The position numbers were made by a program, and so were the translations under genes. Shown here in pieces: positions 16,593 through 27,374 of a DNA stretch of 54,090 nt; within the stretch, counting starts at the first letter, position 1, and each line of letters opens with the position of its first letter. Below the pieces are notes generated by a model. That model saw only the letters and a program-made list of their open reading frames with translations, ran no database searches and was not told the origin of the DNA. Source of the DNA: Flavobacterium sp. (GTDB taxonomy: Bacteria; Bacteroidota; Bacteroidia; Flavobacteriales; Flavobacteriaceae); NCBI RefSeq assembly GCF_027484705.1, contig NZ_JAIXSL010000002.1, positions 1 through 54,090 of the forward strand. Reading direction: 5' to 3'.

Positions 16593-17939
16593 ATGAAAAA
16601 AGCATTTGTTTTTTTAAGCATGATCTGCGCCAGCTATGGTTTTGCTCAGGATCATTTTGTTGGAGCCAATACTTCCAGCAGAGCAGGAATCCTCAACGGA
16701 GCGCTCAATCCTGCAGAATTTTCGAACCTTTCCAAAAAATTTGAAGTCAACATCTCAGGGTTTAGCTTCAATTTTTCAAATGATATTGTCAGCCTCAGCG
16801 ATCTCAATTCAGATACCGATCTTGAGGATTTGATCTTTAATGGAAATTCTGCTGTAAACGCTAGCATTGACTTGGAGTTTTCGGGCCTCGGTGCTGCGAT
16901 GCGCTGGCAAAAATGGGCTTTTGCACTGACCACGAAAGGGTATGTGAAAGCCGATATCATCGATGTCGATCCGAATCTGGGTGATGCGCTTTTGAACAGT
17001 CAAAGTTCTATTTTTGACATCAATGCCATCAATACAGACCATAATCAAAGGGTCAGCGGTACTTCCTGGGGAGAACTAGGATTATCAGCGGCAAGGACAG
17101 TTTATGAAGATGATAAACATAAATTCAATGGTGGAATCACGCTGAAATTATTATTCCCCGGCTCTTATAGTAATATAGGAGTGGATGCTTTCAAGGGAAC
17201 AATCAGAACAGATGCTACAGGCGCTTATTTAAGCAATGCAAACGCCGCCCTTAATTTTTCATATTCCGGAAGTCTTGCTGAGAGCGGAACAGATTTCAGC
17301 GATTACACAACTAAAGTTTTTGGAGGGCTGCACGGATTCGCTACCGATTTGGGCGTCAACTACCAATGGAAAGACCCAAACGATCCAAAAAAATACAAAA
17401 TCAATGCGGGAATGTCTTTGAGAAACATAGGAACCATGACGTTCAGTGACAGCGATAACGCTTCGGATTCTTATATTCTCAAAATGCTTCCAGGACAAGA
17501 GCTCGATCTCAGCGAATTCCAAGATGCTAAAAGTTTGAAAGACATCGAGAAAGTCCTTCTGAACCATCCTGAATTTTTCACCAAAACAAGTTCTAAAGAG
17601 GATTTCAAAGTAAAACTTCCGACCACTTTCAACATCTACGCAGATTTTAAAATCTACACCAAATTTTTCATTACCGGACAACTGCAACAAAAAATGCAGG
17701 ACAATAGCGGAAACAAACAGATCACAGCACAAAATAGCTGGAGCATCATCCCAAGGGTTAATCTTGGTTTTTTTGAAGCCTATATTCCATTTTCTCATTC
17801 CGAATTCTCAGGCGGCAATACCGGACTCGGTTTCAGATTGGGCGGATTCTATATGGGTTCTGGTTCTGTAGTTTCAGCGTTGATCAACGACAGCAAACAA
17901 ATCGATTTCAATATGGGCTTCCGTTGGGCGTTTTTATAA
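16593..17939 (+). CDS. DUF5723 family exported protein, probable outer-membrane barrel
   Basis: A 448-residue protein with a signal peptide (1-18, cut after GFAQ), followed by the DUF5723 opening: a segment about the number of NPA (GALNPAEFSNL) and long amphipathic strands. The chain ends in a barrel-like strand closing with Phe and Leu (MGFRWAFL). The family is restricted to Bacteroidota and has no known function; an outer-membrane location is inferred. The ATG at 16593 was chosen because it begins the signal peptide; in-frame starts at 16527 would add residues without character. Confidence 0.75.
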   Translation: MKKAFVFLSMICASYGFAQDHFVGANTSSRAGILNGALNPAEFSNLSKKFEVNISGFSFNFSNDIVSLSDLNSDTDLEDLIFNGNSAVNASIDLEFSGLGAAMRWQKWAFALTTKGYVKADIIDVDPNLGDALLNSQSSIFDINAINTDHNQRVSGTSWGELGLSAARTVYEDDKHKFNGGITLKLLFPGSYSNIGVDAFKGTIRTDATGAYLSNANAALNFSYSGSLAESGTDFSDYTTKVFGGLHGFATDLGVNYQWKDPNDPKKYKINAGMSLRNIGTMTFSDSDNASDSYILKMLPGQELDLSEFQDAKSLKDIEKVLLNHPEFFTKTSSKEDFKVKLPTTFNIYADFKIYTKFFITGQLQQKMQDNSGNKQITAQNSWSIIPRVNLGFFEAYIPFSHSEFSGGNTGLGFRLGGFYMGSGSVVSALINDSKQIDFNMGFRWAFL

Positions 17940-17973
17940 GATGAATTAAAATATTTAAAATATTTAGTTAGCC

Positions 17974-18019
17974 CGAATGCACGGATGTAATAAATTAGTT
18001 TTTATGATTCGTGCATTCG
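17974..18019. repeat. CGAATGCACG inverted repeat
   Basis: Arms CGAATGCACGGAT (17974-17986) and GATTCGTGCATTCG (18006-18019) surround 19 AT-rich bases. It lies between two plus-strand genes and contains the GTG at 18011 that could be mistaken for a start. Confidence 0.6.
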
Positions 18020-18037
18020 TGTTTTAATACTACCGCA

Positions 18038-19366
18038 ATGCATTACAAAACCGACATCAATGCGCGAAAAGCAATTTTAATACAGTTGCTCAACGAAATC
18101 GAAAGCCGCGAGGAGCAAATCTTGCAGGCATTGTACGACGATTTCAAAAAGCCGTTTTTTGAAGGCATACTGACCGAAACCAGTTTTGTAAAGTCTGAAT
18201 TGAAAGCCACGATTAAAAATATTCATCGCTGGACTAAACCCAAAAACGTATTTCCATCCATTTTAAATTTTCCATCGCTTGATTGTATTTACAAGGAACC
18301 TTTCGGAAAAGTACTGATTATTGCGCCTTGGAATTATCCTTTTCAATTGGCGATTTGTCCTTTGGTTGCAGCAGTTGCCGCAGGAAATCAGGTGGTTTTG
18401 AAACCTTCGGAGCTTACTCAAAATACCTCGCGAATTATCGGCGAAATCATACGGAAAATCTTTGATCAAAACCATGTGGAAGTCATCGAAGGCGATCATT
18501 TGGTAGCCCAAAATTTATTAGCACAGCGCTGGGATTATATTTTCTTCACCGGAAGTGTGGCTGTAGGCAAAATCGTCGCAGAAGCCGCCGCTAAATTCCT
18601 GACGCCGCTGACGCTCGAACTTGGTGGTAAAAATCCGGGCATTATTGACCAAACTGCCAATCTAGAACTGGCCGCGAAACGCATCGTCTGGGGAAAATTT
18701 ATCAATGGTGGACAGACTTGTATTGCTCCGGATTATTTGCTCGTGCATTCCAAAATCAAAATGGTTTTCATCGGCCATCTTATCAATGTCATTAAAAATG
18801 CTTACGGTGAAAATCCGCAACTTTCGGAAGATTTCTGCCGCATTGTCAACCTCAAAAACTGGCAACGTTTACAAGGATTGTTAAAAGGAAACACCATCCT
18901 ACACGGCGGACAAACTAATGAAAAGGAATTATACATAGCGCCGACTATTATCGATGAACCAGAACTTGAAAGCGCCCTTATGAAAGACGAAATTTTCGGG
19001 CCTTTGCTTCCGATTATTTCATTTGAAACCGATGAAGATTTATCGAAAATTATTTTGCGTTATGAAAAACCGTTATCGCTTTATGTGTTTTCAACCGACA
19101 AAACTTTCAGTAAAAAAATCATGCGTGATTATGCGTTTGGTGGCGGTTGTATCAATGATACGGTCATTCATTTTGCGAACAAAAGATTGCCTTTTGGTGG
19201 CGTCGGACATTCGGGCATCGGAGCTTATCATGGACGGTGGAGTTTCGACACGTTCTCGCATCAGAAAGCCGTGGTCAAAAAATCGAACTGGCTTGATTTG
19301 CCCTTTCGATACGCACCTTATAAAAACAAATTGGCGATGATTCGAAAATTGCTGCACTGGTTTTAA
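18038..19366 (+). CDS. Aldehyde dehydrogenase, class 3-like
   Basis: A 442-residue NAD(P)-dependent aldehyde dehydrogenase. The catalytic cysteine is Cys228 in GGQTCIAPDY, the general base Glu194 in LELGGKNP, and the cofactor motif FFTGSVAVGK precedes it. PWNYPF and the C-terminal PFGGVGHSGIGAYHG place it with class 3 (fatty and aromatic aldehyde) enzymes; a hydrophobic basic tail could attach it to the membrane. The substrate is unknown. The ATG at 18038 gives the usual N-terminus; a GTG at 18011 lies in a repeat. Confidence 0.93.
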   Translation: MHYKTDINARKAILIQLLNEIESREEQILQALYDDFKKPFFEGILTETSFVKSELKATIKNIHRWTKPKNVFPSILNFPSLDCIYKEPFGKVLIIAPWNYPFQLAICPLVAAVAAGNQVVLKPSELTQNTSRIIGEIIRKIFDQNHVEVIEGDHLVAQNLLAQRWDYIFFTGSVAVGKIVAEAAAKFLTPLTLELGGKNPGIIDQTANLELAAKRIVWGKFINGGQTCIAPDYLLVHSKIKMVFIGHLINVIKNAYGENPQLSEDFCRIVNLKNWQRLQGLLKGNTILHGGQTNEKELYIAPTIIDEPELESALMKDEIFGPLLPIISFETDEDLSKIILRYEKPLSLYVFSTDKTFSKKIMRDYAFGGGCINDTVIHFANKRLPFGGVGHSGIGAYHGRWSFDTFSHQKAVVKKSNWLDLPFRYAPYKNKLAMIRKLLHWF

Positions 19367-19409
19367 TTAAAAAATCGTATTATTGAATTTCATATCACAA
19401 AAAATAGCC

Positions 19410-20216
19410 ATGCGAAACACAAAACAAAACATTGAGGATATTAAAGCCAACGGATACAACATTGACTTCGGAACGGTTTTCAACAATGCTTTCGAGAACT
19501 ACAAAAAAATAGCGCTTCAAGGCGGTGTAGCGGTATTAATCATTGTAATTTTAATGTGTATTCTGTGTGGTTTGATTGCTGTAGGTGCGGTTGGTATGGC
19601 GCTCACGACCAATTCGTTGTCGCAATTTAGAGTCGAAAACTTATCCATCATGTGGTTGGTTCCTTACATCATCGTCATCATTCTGGTAACTGCCATCGCA
19701 AGTCCAATCAATGCCGGACTCATCAAAATGGCAAAATGTGCGGCCAAAGCAGAAGCTTTTTCGGTCGGAACTGCTTTTGATTATTACCGTGGCAGTTATT
19801 TCAAAGAAATTGTCATGGCGGCAATCATCATATCGCTTTTTTCCAGTATGTTTTCTGTCGGTCTACAATGGCTCGGGTTTCAGTTGCTGGGCTTCGTGCT
19901 CAGTTTGTCGGTATCAGTGCTGACGTTTCTGACCATACCGTTGATTATTTTTGGGAATCTAAAAGCCATGGAAGCCATTGAAGGCAGCATTATCATCGTT
20001 TCTAAACAGTTTTTCATTTTGTTGGCGCTGATGATTGTTTCCGCTTTCTTTATGATGCTCGGGCTTTTCGGTTTTTGTATCGGAATTTTCTTTACGGTTC
20101 CATTTATGTATTCGATGTACTATAGCGTTTATACCGAAATCATGGGCGATGAAACTCCTGCAACCTTATCGGAAGAACTGGCTTCAGAAGAAAATCAATC
20201 GGAGTTTAATGAATAA
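19410..20216 (+). CDS. Integral membrane protein of unknown function
   Basis: A 268-residue protein with about six membrane helices. The cytoplasmic N-terminus (about 25 residues) is followed by a paired helix region, a soluble loop with YYRGSYFKEI, and further helices; the C-terminus is acidic (Glu-rich). Similar proteins occur widely in Bacteroidota without a known role. The ATG at 19410 follows the aldehyde dehydrogenase by 43 nt, so the two may be cotranscribed. Confidence 0.75.
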   Translation: MRNTKQNIEDIKANGYNIDFGTVFNNAFENYKKIALQGGVAVLIIVILMCILCGLIAVGAVGMALTTNSLSQFRVENLSIMWLVPYIIVIILVTAIASPINAGLIKMAKCAAKAEAFSVGTAFDYYRGSYFKEIVMAAIIISLFSSMFSVGLQWLGFQLLGFVLSLSVSVLTFLTIPLIIFGNLKAMEAIEGSIIIVSKQFFILLALMIVSAFFMMLGLFGFCIGIFFTVPFMYSMYYSVYTEIMGDETPATLSEELASEENQSEFNE

Positions 20217-20345
20217 AACCCAACCAGATTTCATTAAAATTAAATCCATAAAATTGACAATTTAATCCCGTTCATATCATTTTTTTTTATATTTTTCTAA
20301 TCCGAAGACAGCACAATAAAACACAACTGAAAGTACCCTCAAATA

Positions 20346-23300
20346 ATGCGATTCAAACCCTTTGGCGTCAGCAATTTCTCTGATTTGATTTCATTATATC
20401 AAACATCATTCAACGCCAATTACCCATCTGGTCAGGATTTTAGAATATCAGATTTCGTATCCAACAACGCCAATGTCCTTTGGGTGATTCTCCCGCTGCT
20501 GTTTCTTTTGGTGGGTTTTCTGGTTTTCAATTTCTTTAAAATCAACAACCATTTTCAGCATAAGGATGCCGGAAATTATATGCAGCTCGATTCTTTCGAC
20601 AAGGAATACCAACTCTATTTTCTGTTTCTGGGAATACTGTTGCCCATTTTTGAAATCATTTTTGAAATTTATTCCGTCAGACACAAAAGCATGCTGCTGC
20701 AGAGTTGCATCATTGGTTTTGTACTGATCGCTCTGTATTTCCTGACAAAAAAGAACAAATTCTTTAACCGATACAACCACGCGACTTTCATTAGTTTTTT
20801 TCTGTTATACTATACGTTTATAGCACGCAACATGGTGTTGCATCAATATGACATCATTCCTTTGATCGGTTTTGTGGTGGGATTTTTCTTTTCTTTTCAG
20901 GTATTGAAGCCCATCAAAATTTATTGGATTTTCGTCAGCCTGGTCATCACTTTTCTATGCGTGGCAATCCAGCAGGAATGGATGCCGTTGCAACTGCTGC
21001 TGATTTTGCTGAATTATTGTTTCATGATGATGTTCATCCATTACATTCAGCATATTACCTATCTCAATACGCAGGATAAATTCCGCTTTACCAACGAAAT
21101 CGTCAATAAGGGAAATTCGCTCACGATCGCCACCAACAAAAAAGGCGAAGTTTCTTTTTGCAGCGAATCGGTCCTCGATATTTTGGGATATACCCCACAG
21201 GAAATGCTCGGTTTTGGTTTCTGGATTCTTACCGAAGACCCTGATTTTATTGGCGAGGATTATCATGAAGAATACATCGACAACCGCCTGCACATCCGAA
21301 AACTCAAATGCAAGAACGGCGAATACAAATACATTCAGTGGAAAGACAAACAGTTCAACGACGATTTGGTTATCGGAATCGGACAGGATGTCACGGAACA
21401 AGTTCAAGTCAAAGACCAATACAAAAACCTCGTGCAATCGGCCAATGACATCATCTTTGAAACGGACGTTGAGGGACATTTTACTTTCATCAACGAGTTT
21501 TGCGAAAAGACCTTGGGGTTCAGTTCCAAAGAATTCATTCACCGTCATTTCAGCGAATTCGTCAGACCCGATTATATCGAATCCGTGACGCAATCGATTT
21601 TGAAAGCTGATTTCCAGAACAATGACAATGAAATCATAGAATTTCCCGGTTTCAAAAAAAATGGCGAGGAATTCTGGGTTTCCCAAAAGGTAACGCCCAA
21701 AAAAGACAGTGCCGGAAAAATCATAGGCTATTCGGCCATTGCCAGAGACATCACCGCGCTCAAAAGCATTGAAAGCAACAAGCGCATCAGTCAGGAGAAA
21801 ATCCAGCGGTTCAACGATACGCTCAAGAAATTTATGGCCAAAAGCTATTCAGGTCAGGAAAGTTTCGACAGCATTCTCAGGGAAATTCTGGAAGTCGCAT
21901 CCAAAACCCTGGACATCCATCGGGCAAGTTTCTGGAATTATTTCCCCGATAAAATCAAATGCCTGAACCTGTATGAAGTCGAAAAACACAAATTCGAAAA
22001 AGGATTTGTACTGACCAGAAATGACTATCCGACTTACTTCGCAACCATCGAAAACGAAATGCAGATCATTGCGAGCGATGTGTATTCGAATCCGATCACC
22101 AAAGAACTTTGTCAGGATTATGTCCAGAAACACAAGATCAATTCATTACTCGATACGCCGATTTTCATCAACGGCGAACTGCATGGCATTCTTTGTTTTG
22201 AATCCGTCAGCAAAATAAAAAACTGGGACAATGAAGATGTTTCTTTCGCGCGTTCGGTGAGCGATCTTATTGTGGTGGCGCTCGAATCGCAATTGCGGTT
22301 GGAAGTCGAAAAGAAGCTGGTTTACAAAAGCGAATTGCTTTCGGCCATGCTGAAGTTTACCGACAAATTCATCAACACCAAGGAAAAAATACAAATCTTT
22401 CAGGAAGCCTTTCCCATCATAGGAAACGTGACCAATGTAGACCATCTTTATTATTATGAAAATGAAGCAGACACCAATTTGTTTCGCCAAAAATACAAAT
22501 GGGGCAAGGAAAACGTGGTACTTCAAATCACGCCATTGAGGTATTTCAGTCATGATGATTTTCATGAAATCGTAAGCAAAGCAAAAGAACGCAAAATATT
22601 TAAAACCCATACACGAAAACTCGAAGAAGGTGTTCTGAAAAAACTGTTGATGGACAACGAAATCAAATCGGTGCTCATTTTTCCGATTTTTGTCAAGGAT
22701 CGTTTTACGGGTTTCATCGGTCTTGATGTGGTTGATGCAGAAAGAACCTGGTCTGATGATGAAGTGAATATGTTGCAGATTCTGTCGACCAACATCACTT
22801 CGGCCATCGAACGTCTCGACAGTGAAAATGAGATCCAGCAAAGCGAAGAGAAATTCCGTTTGCTGGCCAACAACATTCCGGGAACCGTTTACCTTTCCAA
22901 ATATGATGAAAAATGGTCGAAAATTTACCTTAACGATGAGATTGAAAACCTCACAGGCTATCCAAAATCCGACTTTTTAGAAAACAAAAGATACTACATC
23001 GATTTGGTGCATCCCGATGACATCACAGAATTTACGACCGTCGCGCGAAAATTGTTCAGTGAAAAGAAAAAAATGCATACGACCTACCGAATCATCCACC
23101 AAAAAGGGCATTTGGTTTGGGTAGAAGAATTTGGGGAACCGATTATCAAAGACGGTGAGATTGAATTTGTTGGCGGAATCTTCATCGACATCACCGAAAG
23201 AAAACTGGCCGAAAATATCCTCAAAGAAAAAGAAATCGCCGAAGCCGCAAGCAAAGCCAAATCAGAATTTTTGGCCAATATGAGCCATGAAATCCGCACG

Positions 23301-24395
23301 CCGCTCAACGGCATCATTGGGTTTACCGATTTGTTGATGAATACCAAACTTGAAGCGTTCCAGAAGCAATACATGGACACGATCAACCAGTCGGCGAATT
23401 TATTGATGGAAGTCATCAGCAACATTCTCGATTTCTCTAAAATCGAATCCGGAAAACTCGAACTCAACATCGAAAAATACAACATCATTGCGCTTTCACA
23501 TCAGGTCATCGAACTCATCAAATACGAATCGAACCTCAAAAACATCGAACTCATTCTCGATATCGACGAGGAAGTGCCACAGTTCATTTGTGTCGATTAC
23601 ATTCGTTTGAAACAAGTACTGATCAACCTGCTGAGCAACGCCGTCAAATTTACCGAGAAAGGAAAAATCGAATTTCAAATCCATGTCATCAAGAAAAATG
23701 AACAAAAAGCGATGATCCGATTTTCTGTTAAAGACACCGGAATCGGGATTAAGAAAAGCAACCAGGAAAAAATATTCGAGGCTTTTTCGCAGGAAGATAC
23801 CTCAACGACGAAGAAATTTGGCGGCACCGGTTTGGGATTATCGATCTCGAACCAACTGCTGAACCTTATGGAAAGCCATTTGCAACTCATCAGCAGGTAT
23901 GGCGAAGGCAGCGAGTTTTTCTTTGATGTCGAATTACCGATTGCTACTGATAAAGAATCCAAAGACTTAGTAAAACCAACATCAGAAACCAAAGAGAAAA
24001 GTGTCTATGCCAATAATGTGGGAACCAAAGCCACGGTTTTAATTGCTGAGGACAACAAAATCAATATGCTGCTCGCCAAAACACTCATCAAACAAATCCT
24101 GCCGAATGTTTGCATTATTGAAGCCGTTGATGGTCAGGACGCCGTGGGCAAATTTCAGCAACACGATATCGATATGATCTTTATGGACGTGCAGATGCCG
24201 ATTATGAACGGTTATGTGGCCACACAAAAAATACGCGAAATACAAAACCAACATATTCCTATCATTGCCCTGACAGCGGGAACTGTGGTTGGCGAGCGCG
24301 AAAAATGTCTTGAAGTCGGCATGGATGATTACGCCTCAAAACCGATTATCAAAGACACTCTTGAACTCATTATTGCCAAATGGATAAAAGTCTAA
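20346..24395 (+). CDS. Hybrid sensor histidine kinase with PAS and GAF domains
   Basis: A 1349-residue signalling protein. Order: about seven membrane helices (40-240), PAS domain (255-355), second PAS with PAC (360-470), GAF (490-650), second GAF (665-825), third PAS with PAC (835-955), HisKA with His981 in [12 protein letters not shown], ATPase domain with [13 protein letters not shown] and GTGLGLSIS (to about 1200), and a receiver domain with phospho-acceptor Asp1281 in [11 protein letters not shown]. It should relay phosphate from His981 to Asp1281; no output domain or Hpt protein is linked, so the target is open. Signal unknown; PAS and GAF domains suggest small-molecule or redox cues. 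Confidence 0.93.
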   Translation: MRFKPFGVSNFSDLISLYQTSFNANYPSGQDFRISDFVSNNANVLWVILPLLFLLVGFLVFNFFKINNHFQHKDAGNYMQLDSFDKEYQLYFLFLGILLPIFEIIFEIYSVRHKSMLLQSCIIGFVLIALYFLTKKNKFFNRYNHATFISFFLLYYTFIARNMVLHQYDIIPLIGFVVGFFFSFQVLKPIKIYWIFVSLVITFLCVAIQQEWMPLQLLLILLNYCFMMMFIHYIQHITYLNTQDKFRFTNEIVNKGNSLTIATNKKGEVSFCSESVLDILGYTPQEMLGFGFWILTEDPDFIGEDYHEEYIDNRLHIRKLKCKNGEYKYIQWKDKQFNDDLVIGIGQDVTEQVQVKDQYKNLVQSANDIIFETDVEGHFTFINEFCEKTLGFSSKEFIHRHFSEFVRPDYIESVTQSILKADFQNNDNEIIEFPGFKKNGEEFWVSQKVTPKKDSAGKIIGYSAIARDITALKSIESNKRISQEKIQRFNDTLKKFMAKSYSGQESFDSILREILEVASKTLDIHRASFWNYFPDKIKCLNLYEVEKHKFEKGFVLTRNDYPTYFATIENEMQIIASDVYSNPITKELCQDYVQKHKINSLLDTPIFINGELHGILCFESVSKIKNWDNEDVSFARSVSDLIVVALESQLRLEVEKKLVYKSELLSAMLKFTDKFINTKEKIQIFQEAFPIIGNVTNVDHLYYYENEADTNLFRQKYKWGKENVVLQITPLRYFSHDDFHEIVSKAKERKIFKTHTRKLEEGVLKKLLMDNEIKSVLIFPIFVKDRFTGFIGLDVVDAERTWSDDEVNMLQILSTNITSAIERLDSENEIQQSEEKFRLLANNIPGTVYLSKYDEKWSKIYLNDEIENLTGYPKSDFLENKRYYIDLVHPDDITEFTTVARKLFSEKKKMHTTYRIIHQKGHLVWVEEFGEPIIKDGEIEFVGGIFIDITERKLAENILKEKEIAEAASKAKSEFLANMSHEIRTPLNGIIGFTDLLMNTKLEAFQKQYMDTINQSANLLMEVISNILDFSKIESGKLELNIEKYNIIALSHQVIELIKYESNLKNIELILDIDEEVPQFICVDYIRLKQVLINLLSNAVKFTEKGKIEFQIHVIKKNEQKAMIRFSVKDTGIGIKKSNQEKIFEAFSQEDTSTTKKFGGTGLGLSISNQLLNLMESHLQLISRYGEGSEFFFDVELPIATDKESKDLVKPTSETKEKSVYANNVGTKATVLIAEDNKINMLLAKTLIKQILPNVCIIEAVDGQDAVGKFQQHDIDMIFMDVQMPIMNGYVATQKIREIQNQHIPIIALTAGTVVGEREKCLEVGMDDYASKPIIKDTLELIIAKWIKV

Positions 24396-24397
24396 TG

Positions 24398-24497
24398 ACC
24401 ACATAGAGACATAGAAAATAGGACATCGATAAAAATAAGGTGTCTATCCTAAACAAAGTTTCTTTTAAATTTTAAGAAATCTATGATTCTATGTGGT
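24398..24497. repeat. CCACATAGA inverted repeat, copy 2 of 2
   Basis: Arms ACCACATAGAGACATAG (24398-24414) and its near-complement (24481-24497) surround 66 nt. It begins 3 nt after the stop of the hybrid kinase gene; the spacer differs from copy 1 in length and sequence. Confidence 0.8.
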
Positions 24498-24537
24498 GAA
24501 AAAAATATAATTTCAACTAACATATAAAACCAACATC

Positions 24538-25386
24538 ATGAAATGGATCGGCAGAAGACAAAGCGATAACATGGAAGACCGCCGCGGTGTCTCGGGCGGC
24601 AAAGTAGCCCTCGGAGGCGGATTGATCGGAATCATTATTTTACTCATCAACGTATTCGGAGGTGAAAGTGCTCAGCAGATTGCGCCGGTTCTGGAACAGC
24701 TGCAACAAGGCCAGACCACCGAACAAACGACTCAGGAATTATCACCAGCCGATAAGGAAATGGGCGAATTCTGCGCTACGATTCTAGCCGATACCGAAGA
24801 CGTCTGGAAAAAAGTATTTGAGGAAAACGGTCTCACTTACGAAAACCCAAAAATGGTTTTGTTTACCAGTAATGTAAACACAGGCTGCGGTTCGGCAACT
24901 TCGGCTTCAGGGCCATTCTATTGCCCTGCCGATAAAAAAGTCTATATGGATCTGGCGTTTTTCGAAGAACTCAAATCGCGCTTTGGTGCTGAAGGCGGCG
25001 ACTTTGCGATTGCTTATGTGATTGCACATGAAGTTGGCCATCACGTGCAGAATCTACTCGGAATTTCAACAAGAATGCGCCAAATGCAACAAGGGAAATC
25101 TGAAGCCGAAGCCAACAAACTATCCGTAGATTTAGAACTTCAAGCCGATTTCTACGCCGGATTGTGGACGCATTACAACCAGCAGATCAACCAAATGTTA
25201 GAACCCGGCGATATTGAAGAAGCTTTGAGCGCCGCTAATGCCGTGGGCGACGACGCGATCCAGAGTAAAATGCAAGGGCATGTGGAACCTGACAGCTTCA
25301 CGCATGGAACTTCCGAGCAGCGTATGTATTGGTTTAATCGCGGATTTAAATCGGGCGATATTAAGCAAGGGGATACTTTTAAATAG
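24538..25386 (+). CDS. Neutral zinc metallopeptidase, YpfJ family
   Basis: A 282-residue member of the putative neutral zinc metallopeptidase family (PF04228). It opens with the family block MKWIGRRQSDNMEDRRG, has one membrane helix at about 25-40, and the zinc motif HEVGH at residues 164-168 with a downstream glutamate in LELQADFYAG. It is anchored in the inner membrane with the peptidase domain outside. Substrate unknown. A GNA array starts directly after the TAG stop. Confidence 0.92.
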   Translation: MKWIGRRQSDNMEDRRGVSGGKVALGGGLIGIIILLINVFGGESAQQIAPVLEQLQQGQTTEQTTQELSPADKEMGEFCATILADTEDVWKKVFEENGLTYENPKMVLFTSNVNTGCGSATSASGPFYCPADKKVYMDLAFFEELKSRFGAEGGDFAIAYVIAHEVGHHVQNLLGISTRMRQMQQGKSEAEANKLSVDLELQADFYAGLWTHYNQQINQMLEPGDIEEALSAANAVGDDAIQSKMQGHVEPDSFTHGTSEQRMYWFNRGFKSGDIKQGDTFK

Positions 25387-25446
25387 GACACGCTGCGCTT
25401 AGGACTGTATGACTCGCTGCGCTTCGGACACGCTTCGCTTTAGACA
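25387..25446 (+). repeat. GNA-hairpin array, locus F, forward half (3 units)
   Basis: Units GC/GC with TGC, TGC and TTC on the plus strand (GCA, GCA, GAA on the other). The first GACACGC begins at the base after the TAG stop. Confidence 0.85.
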
Positions 25447-25520
25447 GTATAGATATTTACATTTGGATAAAAATCAATCATCAAACTTTAAGTATATGGA
25501 AAATTAACCTCAACCGTCCT

Positions 25521-25559
25521 ATAGTCTTGAGCGAAGCGTGTCTTGAGCAAAGCGTGTCA
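25521..25559 (-). repeat. GNA-hairpin array, locus F, reverse half (2 units)
   Basis: Plus-strand units GC-GAA-GC and GC-AAA-GC with GTGTC. The final bases overlap the stop of the RluD-like gene. The spacer between the halves (25447-25520) is AT-rich and without a visible terminator. Confidence 0.85.
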
Positions 25560-26609
25560 AAATTCTATTCCCTCCTCCTCGCCCGCCGCATTCGATTTCG
25601 CATAGCCGCGCCATTTCTCAATGAGTTCCTTCATATCCTCAGGAAGTTCCGTATCAAATCGCATCATTTCGCCAGTCGTCGGATGTACAAAACCTAATGT
25701 TTTCGCATGCAAAGCCTGACGTGGAAGAATCTTGAAGCAGTTGTCGATGAATTGTTTGTATTTCGTAAACGTAGTGCCTTTCAAAATCAAATGACCACCA
25801 TAACGCTCGTCGTTGAACAACGGATGCCCGATGTGTTTCATATGCACGCGGATTTGGTGCGTACGACCGGTTTCCAAAACACACGAAACCATCGTCACAT
25901 AACCGAAACGTTCTAACACTTTATAATGCGTCACTGCGGGTTTCCCGATTTCAGGATCAGCGAAAACAGCCATCTGCATGCGGTCTTTGACGTGGCGCGC
26001 GATGTTGCCTTCAATCGTTCCCTCATCTTCTTTTAGGTTGCCCCAAACGATCGCGACATATTCGCGTTCGGAAGTCTTGGCTTCAAATTGTTTGGCGAGA
26101 TGCGTCATCGCAGCTTCAGTTTTGGCGATCACCAAAAGTCCCGAAGTGTCTTTATCGATGCGGTGCACCAAGCCAGGACGCTCGCTACTGTTCATGGGTA
26201 AGTTCTGGAAATGGTACGCCAACGCATTGACCAAAGTACCGGTATAATTGCCGTGACCAGGATGCACGACCAAGCCCGGCGGTTTGTTGATGAGCAATAA
26301 AGCATCATCTTCATAAACGATATCGAGTGGAATATTTTCAGGATCCACGCGGTTCTCAAACGGCGGATGCGCCAAAAGAATGCGCACCACATCAAGCGGT
26401 TTGACTTTATAATTCGATTTTACGGGAACATCGTTCACATAAATATCACCGCTGGTCGCAGCCTGCTGGATTTTATTTCGCGTCGCATTCGGAATGAAAT
26501 GCATCAGAAACTTATCGATGCGCAACAAATCCTGACCTTTCGGCACTTCCACGCGGAAATGTTCGTATAATTCGTCTTCTAATTCGGGGCTGTCTTCGTT
26601 AGTTTGCAT
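25557..26609 (-). CDS. rluD: RluD-like 23S rRNA pseudouridine synthase
   Basis: A 350-residue enzyme with an N-terminal S4 RNA-binding domain (about 28-85) and the RluA-type catalytic domain, with Asp152 in HRIDKDTSG and TGRTHQIRVHM. The architecture and length are those of RluD, which modifies helix 69 of 23S rRNA; substrate specificity is inferred. The start at 26609 was chosen because its ATG overlaps the stop of the PASTA gene (ATGCAAACTAA, 11 nt), a coupled arrangement; a start at 26663 would overlap the neighbour by 65 nt. Confidence 0.9.
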   Translation of the reverse strand: MQTNEDSPELEDELYEHFRVEVPKGQDLLRIDKFLMHFIPNATRNKIQQAATSGDIYVNDVPVKSNYKVKPLDVVRILLAHPPFENRVDPENIPLDIVYEDDALLLINKPPGLVVHPGHGNYTGTLVNALAYHFQNLPMNSSERPGLVHRIDKDTSGLLVIAKTEAAMTHLAKQFEAKTSEREYVAIVWGNLKEDEGTIEGNIARHVKDRMQMAVFADPEIGKPAVTHYKVLERFGYVTMVSCVLETGRTHQIRVHMKHIGHPLFNDERYGGHLILKGTTFTKYKQFIDNCFKILPRQALHAKTLGFVHPTTGEMMRFDTELPEDMKELIEKWRGYAKSNAAGEEEGIEF

Positions 26610-27216
26610 TGACTGGAATTTCTTCTTGTGTTGCTGGAATCGTATCCAATTCTGTGTCATCAAAACCTACTTTTCCGTCGCCTAAGACCAAATCAATTTT
26701 GGAAGATTTGAAAACTTTGTCGCCCGGATTGAGCTTTTTGCCATTCCAATGCATTTCAAGAACCATGTCTTTTCCTAAATAAGGTTTGTAAGTAATCGTG
26801 CCTTCCTCAAGGCCAAGTGATTTTAAAGTCGGAACGGCTTGTCTGTAGGTTTTCTCAATCAGATTAGGAATCTTCACCATCGTAAAACCTGACGAATTGA
26901 TCTTGATATAAATCTTACGGTTTTTCTTCACTTTCGAACCTGCAATCGGGTCTTGTTCCACCACGCTGTGTTTCGGAAAATCCTTGTTGTAATCTACACT
27001 GTCGAGCAAAACGTAATCGAGATCCAGATCATCGAGCTTCTCCTCTACCTGTTGTTCGCTAAGTTTGCGCAAATCGGGGACTGTAATTTCATTGCCGTGA
27101 TCGGTGGTAAACGTCAGCCAGTGAAAGAACAAATAACTCAAAACGGCAATGATCGAAATCCCGATCAGCACCTGCACCGCAAAAACCCGGCTCTTCAGAT
27201 AATCCTTTAAACTCAT
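26599..27216 (-). CDS. PASTA domain membrane protein
   Basis: A 205-residue protein with a short cytoplasmic N-terminus, one membrane helix (about 12-32) and two complete PASTA domains outside (about 42-110 and 113-180), followed by a Glu/Pro/Thr-rich tail. PASTA domains bind peptidoglycan fragments or assist cell-wall proteins; here no kinase or transpeptidase domain is fused. The PASTA-rluD pair upstream of ddl is a common flavobacterial arrangement, which ties it to the cell envelope. It diverges from ddl. Confidence 0.88.
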   Translation of the reverse strand: MSLKDYLKSRVFAVQVLIGISIIAVLSYLFFHWLTFTTDHGNEITVPDLRKLSEQQVEEKLDDLDLDYVLLDSVDYNKDFPKHSVVEQDPIAGSKVKKNRKIYIKINSSGFTMVKIPNLIEKTYRQAVPTLKSLGLEEGTITYKPYLGKDMVLEMHWNGKKLNPGDKVFKSSKIDLVLGDGKVGFDDTELDTIPATQEEIPVNAN

Positions 27217-27233
27217 GTCAAATTTTATTTCAG

Positions 27234-27241
27234 CAAAGATA
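27234..27241 (-). promoter_or_regulatory. -7 box of the PASTA-rluD operon
   Basis: TATCTTTG on the minus strand, a perfect TAnnTTTG, 18 nt before the ATG at 27216, with a leader of about 12 nt. Confidence 0.5.
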
Positions 27242-27257
27242 TAAAAATACTAAAGGC

Positions 27258-27286
27258 TTTGCGTTTGAAAAAAAATGATAATTTTG
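27258..27286 (+). promoter_or_regulatory. Candidate promoter of ddl
   Basis: TTTG (27258-27261), 17 nt, TAATTTTG (27279-27286). A start near 27293 would put the palindromic element at 27299 inside the ddl leader of about 110 nt. Confidence 0.5.
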
Positions 27287-27298
27287 TTACAGTATATC

Positions 27299-27374
27299 AG
27301 AAGCTAATCCCGCTATCCGCTATATCTTTCATGCCGAACGCCGGCATAAAAGGATGCCGCTACTATCGGGGCTA
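27299..27374 (+). repeat. 80-bp palindromic element, copy 3 of 6
   Basis: Begins AGAAGCT and ends CGGGGCTA. The inner stem is CTTTCATGCCG with CGGCATAAAAG: CAT/ATG-type changes on one arm are matched on the other, with one mismatch; the outer pair is CCCG/CGGG. It lies between the likely ddl promoter and its start. Confidence 0.85.

Noticed and set aside
18011..18037. GTG start at 18011 for the aldehyde dehydrogenase
   Set aside because: It lies inside the CGAATGCACG inverted repeat and adds residues not found in the family.
20955..21686. Long open frames on the minus strand within the hybrid kinase gene
   Set aside because: They are opposite a well-supported gene, have no family and an amino-acid mix typical of the opposite strand.
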